A stretch of DNA of 5,605 nucleotides from assembly GCA_030605895.1 (NCBI GenBank), contig JAUWHL010000043.1, forward strand, positions 1 to 5,605, written 5' to 3'. Shown here in pieces: positions 1 through 5,605 of this stretch. Below the pieces are notes generated by a model, which saw only the letters and a list, made by a program, of their open reading frames with translations, did not search any database and was not told where the DNA came from. A program made the translations under genes and the position numbers. Numbering within the stretch: the first letter of the stretch is position 1; every line of letters starts with the position of its first letter. This stretch comes from Promethearchaeota archaeon. Lineage in GTDB: Archaea; Asgardarchaeota; Lokiarchaeia; Sigyniarchaeales; SOKP01.

Positions 1-84
1 AACAAAATTATCTGAAAAACTTCCTAAAACCGATTAATATTTTCTTATTTCTTTTTGCTGGAAAATTTTATGTAATTTTTCGTT

Positions 85-96
85 AGAAATTTATAG
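85..96 (+). promoter_or_regulatory. Putative archaeal BRE/TATA promoter of the isomerase gene
   Basis: The string AGAAATTTATAG resembles a purine/A-rich BRE followed by an archaeal box A (TTTATA). A start site about 25 bases downstream would fall near 118-121. That leaves a leader of about 40 bases, enough to hold the ribosome binding site at 146-151. A second AT-rich element at about 127-136 is too close to the gene to leave room for that site. In DNA this AT-rich such matches arise easily by chance, so this is a moderate-to-weak call. Confidence 0.33.
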
Positions 97-145
97 ACTC
101 ATTCTATAGTTGAATTATAGCGTAATTTTAAAAATATAACATTTC

Positions 146-151
146 AGAGGT
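146..151 (+). promoter_or_regulatory. Shine-Dalgarno site that fixes the TTG start of tpiA
   Basis: AGAGGT lies seven bases before the TTG codon at 159. It is the only purine-rich site of this kind near the start. Together with the downstream protein starting directly at the conserved isomerase N-terminus (RKPIIGGNWKMN), it supports TTG as the real initiation codon. Confidence 0.6.
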
Positions 152-158
152 AAAAAAA

Positions 159-929
159 TTGAGAAAACCGATAATTGGTGGAAATTGGAAAATGAATAGA
201 GGAACCCCCAATGAAACCACAGAAATGCTAGAACGTTTAATTCCACAAGTAGAAGGAATTGATACTGTTGATATAGTAATAGCCGCCCCTTTTACCGCTC
301 TAACTAGAGCATTTGAGATTTTAAAAGATACAAATATCAAGTTAGGTGCACAAAACATGTATTTTGAAGATAAGGGAGCTTTTACGGGAGAAATTTCACC
401 TCAATTTTTAAAAGAAATTGGAGTAGAATATGTCATTCTTGGTCATAGTGAAAGAAGAGATATTTTTAAAGAATCAGATATCTTAATTAATAAAAAACTT
501 AAAAAAGCTTTATCTATAAATTTAAAACCAATTGTATGTATTGGAGAACACCTAGAAGAAAGAGAAACGGGAAAAACAAGAGAAAAAATAGAATATCAGA
601 TTAATGAAACATTTAAAGATCTTTCTAAAGAAGAATTAATACAAATTATTATAGCATATGAACCAATTTGGGCAATAGGGACAGGAAAAACTGCTACTCC
701 AGAACAAGCAGAAGAAATACATATTTTCATTCGTAATCTTTTGAGTCAAAAATTTGATAAGGAGACTGCTGACTTAATAAGAATACAATATGGGGGTTCA
801 ATTAAACCTAGTAATGCTGAAGAGTTGTTTAATAAAAAAAATATCGATGGAGGTTTAGTTGGGGGAGCTTCACTACAACCAGATTCATTATTTCAGATAA
901 TTCAAGCTGCTGCTAAATCAATTAAATAA
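159..929 (+). CDS. tpiA: Triosephosphate isomerase, bacterial/eukaryotic-type
   Basis: This cytosolic TIM-barrel enzyme interconverts dihydroxyacetone phosphate and glyceraldehyde 3-phosphate in glycolysis and gluconeogenesis. The 256-residue frame is complete and carries all the family signatures. The N-terminal GGNWKMN contains the substrate-binding Asn9 and catalytic Lys11. ILGHSERR contains the electrophile His96. AYEPIWAIGTGK has the catalytic base Glu168 and the mobile loop 6 (about 169-177). YGGS (211-214) and the late glycine-rich stretch (231-236) bind the phosphate. The length of about 250 and the YEPIWAIGTG loop mark the bacterial/eukaryotic form. Typical archaeal enzymes are about 220-230 residues with a different loop, so the gene was probably acquired from bacteria or shared with the eukaryotic lineage. 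The start is TTG, supported by a Shine-Dalgarno site. The gene appears to be transcribed alone, and its right neighbour converges on it with a 73-base gap. Confidence 0.98.
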   Translation: MRKPIIGGNWKMNRGTPNETTEMLERLIPQVEGIDTVDIVIAAPFTALTRAFEILKDTNIKLGAQNMYFEDKGAFTGEISPQFLKEIGVEYVILGHSERRDIFKESDILINKKLKKALSINLKPIVCIGEHLEERETGKTREKIEYQINETFKDLSKEELIQIIIAYEPIWAIGTGKTATPEQAEEIHIFIRNLLSQKFDKETADLIRIQYGGSIKPSNAEELFNKKNIDGGLVGGASLQPDSLFQIIQAAAKSIK

Positions 930-947
930 GAATTTTTAGATTTAATA

Positions 948-991
948 TTTATTTATCTTATTTTCTTTAAACTATTCTTAAATTTCTTTTA
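948..991 (+). terminator. T-rich tract, probable archaeal-type terminator of tpiA
   Basis: Shortly after the isomerase stop codon the plus strand becomes T-rich, with several short runs (TTATTTTCTTT, then AATTTCTTTT) and no convincing hairpin. Archaeal RNA polymerase stops at such oligo-U tracts. The opposite strand here has few T runs, so the signal fits tpiA and not the converging gene. The general AT-richness lowers confidence. Confidence 0.35.
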
Positions 992-1002
992 TCATGGTTC
1001 CT

Positions 1003-1872
1003 TTAACCAAGTATGGCATTAAAAGCAGAAGTGAGTTTTGCTGGAAACTCACCAAAATAACTCTGAGGATCTGCAAAAAGTAAATAAAAGAAAGGTTCAA
1101 ACAAAATATTCTCAACTGTAGTTCCAACATCTGATTTAATAATGCATACTTGAATTTGTTCTTCAGAGAAAAATGATTGTCTATAAATCCAATCCAATGG
1201 AACTATCTCAGGGATATATCCAATGTGTCTTAAAAGATCATGTACATTTTCCAATGAATATTTTTTCCCAAAACTAATTATTGGAGAAAGATCAAAAGAA
1301 GCTATGCAAATACCCCATAAACCATAATCTTTCATTTCACTCAAAAAATCATTTGCTCTACGTTTTATATCATTTTGATATTTTGATATTTTTTGTCTTG
1401 CTTCTGAATCTGTTAGAATATCTAGAATTTTTTTTTCTTCATTTTCATAAACAGTATCCGCAGAATCAAGAGGAATTTTAGAATTTATAAAATTAGTATA
1501 AATAAGCTTTATTTTTTCTCTAACTGATCTATGTAATAGAAAGGATTCTGTTTGTGTTGTGATTAAAACATCTCCTTGATATTTCCTTTTTTTATTAACA
1601 TTTTTAAGCTTATCTTTTTCTTTTTTAGGCTTGAATTCAAGTACTTCTATTTTTTTATCAATATTTCGAGCAAATTCAAAAAGTGCTGATATTAAACCAG
1701 CAGAAAGATCGAATTTTGAATTCAAATCTAATTGATCTTGAACTATAGGCTTACTTTTAGAAAAATCAAAAAACCTAAGAAAGATTTTTACACCTTCTGG
1801 TATAGGTTTAACTATTGTATTGAAATAAGGAAACCCGGTAGTAGAGATAATACTCAGTTCGTATATAGTCAT
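1003..1872 (-). CDS. Predicted protein with two longin-like domains (Asgard-type)
   Basis: This 289-residue soluble protein has no signal peptide or membrane segment. I do not recognise an exact orthologue. Its layout suggests two longin/roadblock-like units. The first spans about residues 2-130: paired strands (IYELSIIS and a strand around VKIFLRFF), a helix (SAGLISALFEFARNI, 57-71), strand IEVLEF, then DVLITTQTESFLLHRS followed by a helix (VREKIKLIYTNF). A lysine-rich loop at about 81-98 interrupts it. A charged helical linker (about 143-182) leads to a second unit (about 185-288) that begins WGICIASFDLSPIISFG, continues IQVCIIKSDVGTTVENI and PFFYLLFADP, and ends in a helix. Tandem longin domains are known in the Mon1/Ccz1 and Fuz/HPS proteins that regulate small GTPases, and longin proteins are abundant in Asgard archaea. 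A GTPase- or membrane-linked role is inference. The start is ATG with no Shine-Dalgarno site, which fits a leaderless message. The gene converges on tpiA. Confidence 0.9.
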   Translation of the reverse strand: MTIYELSIISTTGFPYFNTIVKPIPEGVKIFLRFFDFSKSKPIVQDQLDLNSKFDLSAGLISALFEFARNIDKKIEVLEFKPKKEKDKLKNVNKKRKYQGDVLITTQTESFLLHRSVREKIKLIYTNFINSKIPLDSADTVYENEEKKILDILTDSEARQKISKYQNDIKRRANDFLSEMKDYGLWGICIASFDLSPIISFGKKYSLENVHDLLRHIGYIPEIVPLDWIYRQSFFSEEQIQVCIIKSDVGTTVENILFEPFFYLLFADPQSYFGEFPAKLTSAFNAILG

Positions 1873-1891
1873 TTATTTTAAAAATAATCGT

Positions 1892-1906
1892 CTTAAATTT
1901 TTAATT
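1892..1906 (-). promoter_or_regulatory. Putative TATA/BRE promoter of the longin-like gene (leaderless)
   Basis: Read on the minus strand, AATTAAAAATTTAAG combines an A-rich BRE-like half with a TATA-like half (TTTAAG). The TATA half is centred about 24 bases before the ATG at 1872. That spacing puts transcription start at or next to the start codon, as in archaeal leaderless messages. The lack of any Shine-Dalgarno site in front of this ATG agrees. The sequence is AT-rich, so chance similarity is possible. Confidence 0.33.
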
Positions 1907-2025
1907 AATTCACTGCTTTTTTAACAAATTTTAATATATTTAAATTTATAATAATTTATATAATCTTAAGTTAATAAAATTGTATAGAAATATAGCTTAT
2001 TACATAATTTTATTTCGTTACTTCA

Positions 2026-2035
2026 ATAAAAAAGG
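2026..2035 (-). terminator. Poly-T tract directly behind the leuS remnant
   Basis: On the minus strand the stop codon of the leuS-like fragment is followed at once by CCTTTTTTAT, a run of six T. This would serve as an archaeal oligo-U terminator and may be the original leuS terminator kept with the remnant. From here to 1906 there is only AT-rich spacer with no open frame I can support. Confidence 0.35.
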
Positions 2036-2239
2036 TTAAAAAACAACGATTGCTGGTTTACCAGGAAGCGCGTTAGCTGCTTTTTGTTCATTTGAGTCTT
2101 TTTCAAAAATGATTTCTACTTCAGAATGGAATTTTTTTTCTAATACTTGTTTTATTTCATCAAAAAATTGAAATTCTTCTTTCGAAGGAAGTGTAAATTT
2201 TGAATATTTTCCTACATTTTTAAGTATTTTACTAACATT
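2036..2239 (-). pseudogene. leuS: Start-less 3' remnant of a leucyl-tRNA synthetase gene, archaeal/eukaryotic type
   Basis: A minus-strand open frame of 67 codons ends at TAA (2036-2038). Its protein includes LPSKEEFQFFDEIKQVLEKK, then SEVEIIFEKDSNEQKAANAL, and finishes PGKPAIVVF. Archaeal leucyl-tRNA synthetases typically end with a helix, an acidic strand and an A-x-PGKPAI(Y)-like tail, so this matches the last part of that roughly 950-residue enzyme. The frame has an in-frame TAA at 2240-2242 just upstream and contains no ATG, GTG or TTG codon, so it cannot start normally. The catalytic core, the editing domain and most of the C-terminal region are absent. The stop codon of the giant gene lies 34 bases upstream. 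An eight-codon ATG reading frame (2212-2238) overlaps its start in another frame. A decayed or truncated copy is most likely; an intact leuS should exist elsewhere. Identification is from memory of the family tail. Confidence 0.58.
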
Positions 2240-2273
2240 TTATGTAGAGAAATAATATTTAATAATAGTCAGT

Positions 2274-5200
2274 TTAAACTCTCATGAGATCTTCCTTTTC
2301 TTTGAAAAATAATTCAGGATAAAGATATTCAAAAGTCTTATTAAACAATTTATGGTTCTCCCACTTTTCAGTTTTTCCATCCCATATTAAGTTCTGCAAG
2401 GGATTATATTTTTCAAGAAAATTATTGTTTCCATAGACCGATTTAATAAGAGAGTCAGCTTTAACCAAATCAGTTAATATCAAATATTTTTCAACCTTTA
2501 GATATTGAAATATATATTCGAAAATTCTTAAAAATTCAGCAAGTTCGCAATCTGGAAGATATAATTTGATCATTAACCCACTATAAATCTTTTTCTTCTT
2601 ATTAAATCCATGAATATAATATTCTCCTTCAATTTCGTAAATAAAACCTAGATTAAAATATTGGAATATATATTTAAGAATATCAATTGTATCTTTTTTT
2701 AGATTTAACAAAAGAAAATGGATAGTTTCATTCAATCCTAAATTTTTGGGAGAAATATAGGGAAAGATGATTTTTTTCTTAATTAAAGCTTGAATCTCAT
2801 CGAAGATAGATTTGTTAATAATATTGTGATTTTTCTTAATATCAATAGAATGCCAATTGTATAAATGCAATAAAGCTTTATAATGAGAAGAATCAGGTTT
2901 ATAATAATCTGAATTTATTAAATCACCAATTTCAAAATGCTTCACTTCTGAAGTTTGAACTCTATAATTTGGATTGAAAAGAATATTTTGTATATAAGTA
3001 TTAAAATTATTGGAGTCTAAATACCATCCATTTGAGCTTAAATTATGGTTGAAATGGAAAATTTGAGATATGGATTTGATAGTAAATAGACAATATTCTC
3101 TGATTTTATTTTTACTTCTCAACCAGTTAAGGTATGAAGAGTTGGGCTTGTTATAAGGAAATATATAATTAATAAACATGGATTTAGAACTATCAATTGA
3201 TGCGATGTGCTTAATTTTTTGAAATGTATTTGTGAATAATAATTTTAAATCTATATCATCTACATCAAAAGGAGTAATATATAAAAAGTATTCTCCTAAT
3301 CCAAAATTTTGCCAAGCAGGAAGGAGTTTTATTGATTTTATATATTGTCTAAAGAAATTTTCTTTTTTTATTATTTGAAATTCTTCTTTATTGATTAAAT
3401 GTTTTTCAAGATTTAAGTGAAAATGTATTAATTTTTGAATATCTATTGGATTAAAACCGATACTTTCAGATCTAATTCTTTTGTTGATTTTCTTAATAAG
3501 ATTTGCCATATTTTTCATAGGCCAATATTTAACCGCAATACCAGATTTTTCTTTTACATGTTTTAATTCTTCGCCACAAATACTTTTAGCGTAAAGAAAG
3601 AATTGCTCAAAAAGATCTTTTGTGTAGAAAAACTCTTTCTTATTGAAATCATAGAAATCTTTTCTTGAAAAAGTATGTAAAAAACCGTCCCATGAATAAC
3701 GTTTAAATGATATAATGTTTTCCTTAAAAATTTTAGATATTATTGAAATTAATGTGATCTTTTCGTTATTATTCAAATAGGGGATAAAAAGTTGTAAAAA
3801 GATATATTCTTGGCTACTGAACAAATCTATTGTTTCATAGAAATAACTTTTAGGAAAATAATTTTTTATTTTATTTATTGCAGTTCTTACTTCAGGGGAA
3901 TTTTTTAGTATTATTTGTGGAAAATAGCTTGCGACTGAATTTGTCCATATACTATCAATTAAATAAGGCTTAATTATCTTAGGATCTTCATTTATAAATT
4001 CGTCTATCTTGAGATTAATTGTCTTATTTGATACGTTATAAGCTTTATTGCTTTTTTTTAAATCTTTTAGACGCGCTTTTTTTATTTCAGTAATTTCCTT
4101 TAATAATTCTAGATCAATGATTATTTTTTTAATTGATTTAATACTAAAAATTTTTAAATTAGAACATAATTTTATAAATTTGCAAAAAATCCGGAGTTTT
4201 TCAACATCTTTTGTATATTTATCTCTAGAATTCAAATAATTCAGGAAGAGATTTTTGAAAGCGAAGGAATTTGAATCTATATGGTCAAAAATATTACTTT
4301 CTGAAATTGATTTTAGTATATTCTCTTTCTCAACAAATTCTTTAAATTGAATAAGATTATTTAATCTATTTGTATCTTTCAAATCTTTTTCAACTATTTT
4401 GAAATAATTTTCCCATTTTTCTAACTCATCTTTAATATAAAAAAATCCGAAGTTTTGATTTCTTTCTAAAAAATTTTGGAATTCCTTTCGGAGTTCAGGA
4501 GAATCATTTAATAATTTCAAATTATTCTCCAATTCTTCAATTAAACTATTTTCGCCTATGAAAAAATTAGAATAATCATATTTTATTATGTTTGAAATTT
4601 CTCTTTTTCTTGAAAAGTTTATTCCAACATAAGAAAAGAATTTTATTCTTTCTAATATTAAAAAATCCACAAGTGTTAGATTTGGGTTATTAAAGTCTTT
4701 ATTATAATTTTGTGTGAATTCGATTTCAAAGTCTTCTGAGTATCTTTTTTTTTTTAAATCTATTATCTGCCCATTTTTATAAGATTCTCTAAAATAATTT
4801 AAATTCAACGAAAAAACATAATTCTTTGCTAAAGAACAATGTTTATTAATTATATATCCATATCTCTCCATATCTTCCAACATATAGATCAAATCTTTAA
4901 TATATATCCTTGGAATAACAAAATATGCCGATAATTCTACTGCAAAATTAGTTATCGAAAGTTTTGGCATAATTAGAAATGGCATTTGGTTAATAATCTT
5001 GTCAATTTTAGCTTTTTCTAGGAGTGGATTGAATTGCAAATAGCATGTAATAATAGCTATGTTAATTGCTTTCCAATCAAAATAGTATGATGGGGTTATA
5101 TAGCTATAATTATTTATCCATCGAAGGTTTTTTCTAAAACTCCGTGAACTTAAATCAGTTTGAATGATTCCCTGTTTTTTAAAATTATTAAAATAATTAT

Positions 5201-5605
5201 GAAATCCTCCCAAAGTATCACAGTTTTTTGTTTTGTAGAAAATTTTAGTTAAAATTCTAAGAGTTTCTGTAATCTCATTACTCTGTAAATTCTTTGAAGA
5301 TTTGAACATAAAATCTTCATACATTTTATTAAAGTAAAATTGTAGATTCTCATCGAAATCTAGGTTTGAATTTCGTCTGATATATTCAAAAAAGAATTGT
5401 TTTGGGCTTTCGGAATCTTTTGTTTCTTTTAATTCAAGGAATTTGTCAAAACGGAATTTATCTGATTGATTCGATAGAAATTTGTAATTCAAAAATCTTT
5501 CTCTTATGAAAAGTCCCCATTCTTTAACCAAGTTGAATCCTTGTAAATCAATTTCTACAAATTGGTTAATAGCAAAATTAATGAGGTTTTTTTCTTTTAG
5601 ATTAT
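2274..5605 (-). CDS. Giant uncharacterised protein with repeated Lrp/AsnC-like modules, 5' end outside window
   Basis: I do not recognise a named function. At least 1109 codons are visible. A TTG at 5529-5531 could be read as a start, but the frame stays open to the right edge through coding-like sequence (NLKEKNLINFAINQF), so the gene is probably truncated by the window. Residues here are counted from that TTG. The protein seems soluble and has no transmembrane segment or signal peptide. A winged-helix-like stretch lies at about 191-246, including the helix-turn-helix-like IKDLIYMLEDMERYGYI. Long charged helices follow (about 326-410 and 437-497). Three units then resemble Lrp/AsnC regulators, a helix-turn-helix followed by a beta-alpha-beta-beta-alpha-beta domain: about 476-612, 699-818 and 884-1020. 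The last is clearest, with IQALIKKKIIFPYISPKNLG then a strand/helix pattern centred on IYEIEGEYYIHGF. The C-terminus has NPLQNLIWDGKTEKWENHKLF and FEYLYPELFF. I recall similar large hypothetical proteins in Lokiarchaeia but cannot verify this. DNA binding is inferred only. Confidence 0.88.
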   Translation of the reverse strand, partial: NLKEKNLINFAINQFVEIDLQGFNLVKEWGLFIRERFLNYKFLSNQSDKFRFDKFLELKETKDSESPKQFFFEYIRRNSNLDFDENLQFYFNKMYEDFMFKSSKNLQSNEITETLRILTKIFYKTKNCDTLGGFHNYFNNFKKQGIIQTDLSSRSFRKNLRWINNYSYITPSYYFDWKAINIAIITCYLQFNPLLEKAKIDKIINQMPFLIMPKLSITNFAVELSAYFVIPRIYIKDLIYMLEDMERYGYIINKHCSLAKNYVFSLNLNYFRESYKNGQIIDLKKKRYSEDFEIEFTQNYNKDFNNPNLTLVDFLILERIKFFSYVGINFSRKREISNIIKYDYSNFFIGENSLIEELENNLKLLNDSPELRKEFQNFLERNQNFGFFYIKDELEKWENYFKIVEKDLKDTNRLNNLIQFKEFVEKENILKSISESNIFDHIDSNSFAFKNLFLNYLNSRDKYTKDVEKLRIFCKFIKLCSNLKIFSIKSIKKIIIDLELLKEITEIKKARLKDLKKSNKAYNVSNKTINLKIDEFINEDPKIIKPYLIDSIWTNSVASYFPQIILKNSPEVRTAINKIKNYFPKSYFYETIDLFSSQEYIFLQLFIPYLNNNEKITLISIISKIFKENIISFKRYSWDGFLHTFSRKDFYDFNKKEFFYTKDLFEQFFLYAKSICGEELKHVKEKSGIAVKYWPMKNMANLIKKINKRIRSESIGFNPIDIQKLIHFHLNLEKHLINKEEFQIIKKENFFRQYIKSIKLLPAWQNFGLGEYFLYITPFDVDDIDLKLLFTNTFQKIKHIASIDSSKSMFINYIFPYNKPNSSYLNWLRSKNKIREYCLFTIKSISQIFHFNHNLSSNGWYLDSNNFNTYIQNILFNPNYRVQTSEVKHFEIGDLINSDYYKPDSSHYKALLHLYNWHSIDIKKNHNIINKSIFDEIQALIKKKIIFPYISPKNLGLNETIHFLLLNLKKDTIDILKYIFQYFNLGFIYEIEGEYYIHGFNKKKKIYSGLMIKLYLPDCELAEFLRIFEYIFQYLKVEKYLILTDLVKADSLIKSVYGNNNFLEKYNPLQNLIWDGKTEKWENHKLFNKTFEYLYPELFFKEKEDLMRV

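Noticed and set aside
2..36. Short plus-strand open frame ending at TAA (34-36) that could be the last codons of an upstream gene (KLSEKLPKTD), followed by a T-rich tract at 38-55.
   Set aside because: Only eleven codons are visible, another frame (3-86) is equally open, and no family can be recognised. It is possible but not supportable.
128..358. Minus-strand open frame of 76 codons opposite the start of the isomerase gene.
   Set aside because: It is the antisense shadow of a strongly conserved enzyme and has no independent coding signature.
1281..1481. Plus-strand open frame of 66 codons inside the longin-like gene.
   Set aside because: Antisense shadow; its Phe/Leu/His-rich composition is what complementary lysine/glutamate codons produce.
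1907..2025. AT-rich spacer with several near-palindromic TTAA/TTATAA strings.
   Set aside because: Low-complexity AT sequence gives such patterns by chance. I see no convincing hairpin, repeat array, tRNA or small gene.
4048..4239. Plus-strand open frame of 63 codons within the giant gene.
   Set aside because: Antisense to a lysine- and isoleucine-rich helical stretch, with no ribosome binding site or recognisable protein pattern.
1..5605. Searched by eye for CRISPR arrays, insertion sequences with terminal inverted repeats, tRNA or rRNA genes.
   Set aside because: No regularly spaced repeats, transposase-like protein, or RNA gene signature was seen.

Overview
The window is very AT-rich and most likely comes from an archaeon, probably of the Lokiarchaeia/Asgard type. 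Four observations support this. One gene encodes a protein that looks like two longin-type domains. A remnant gene ends in the leucyl-tRNA synthetase tail typical of archaea and eukaryotes. The candidate promoters look like TATA box plus BRE, and terminator candidates are plain poly-T tracts without hairpins. The large lysine/asparagine/isoleucine/phenylalanine-rich protein resembles, from memory, big uncharacterised Lokiarchaeal proteins. This taxonomic call is inference; no marker gene is complete.

Layout: (1) Positions 1-158 are a leader region with a probable TATA/BRE promoter and a Shine-Dalgarno site. (2) A complete plus-strand triosephosphate isomerase gene starts at a TTG codon (159-929). 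It is of the longer bacterial/eukaryotic type, not the short archaeal type. (3) Converging on it from the minus strand is a 289-residue protein with two predicted longin-like domains (1003-1872). (4) A 401-base stretch without an intact gene (1873-2273) contains AT-rich spacer and a start-less, 67-codon open frame (2036-2239) that looks like the 3' end of an archaeal leucyl-tRNA synthetase gene. (5) A very large minus-strand gene (2274 to the right edge) is still open where the window ends, so its true N-terminus is not visible. It has no function I recognise with certainty. Its predicted secondary structure suggests a chain of Lrp/AsnC-like units, each a winged helix followed by a beta-alpha-beta-beta-alpha-beta domain, repeated about three times.

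The genes do not form an obvious pathway. The isomerase belongs to central carbon metabolism, the longin protein suggests small-GTPase or membrane-related biology, and the giant protein may be a DNA-binding or ligand-sensing scaffold. The most unusual points are the multi-module giant protein and the leuS tail stranded immediately behind it, which marks a rearrangement, a decayed copy, or an assembly junction.
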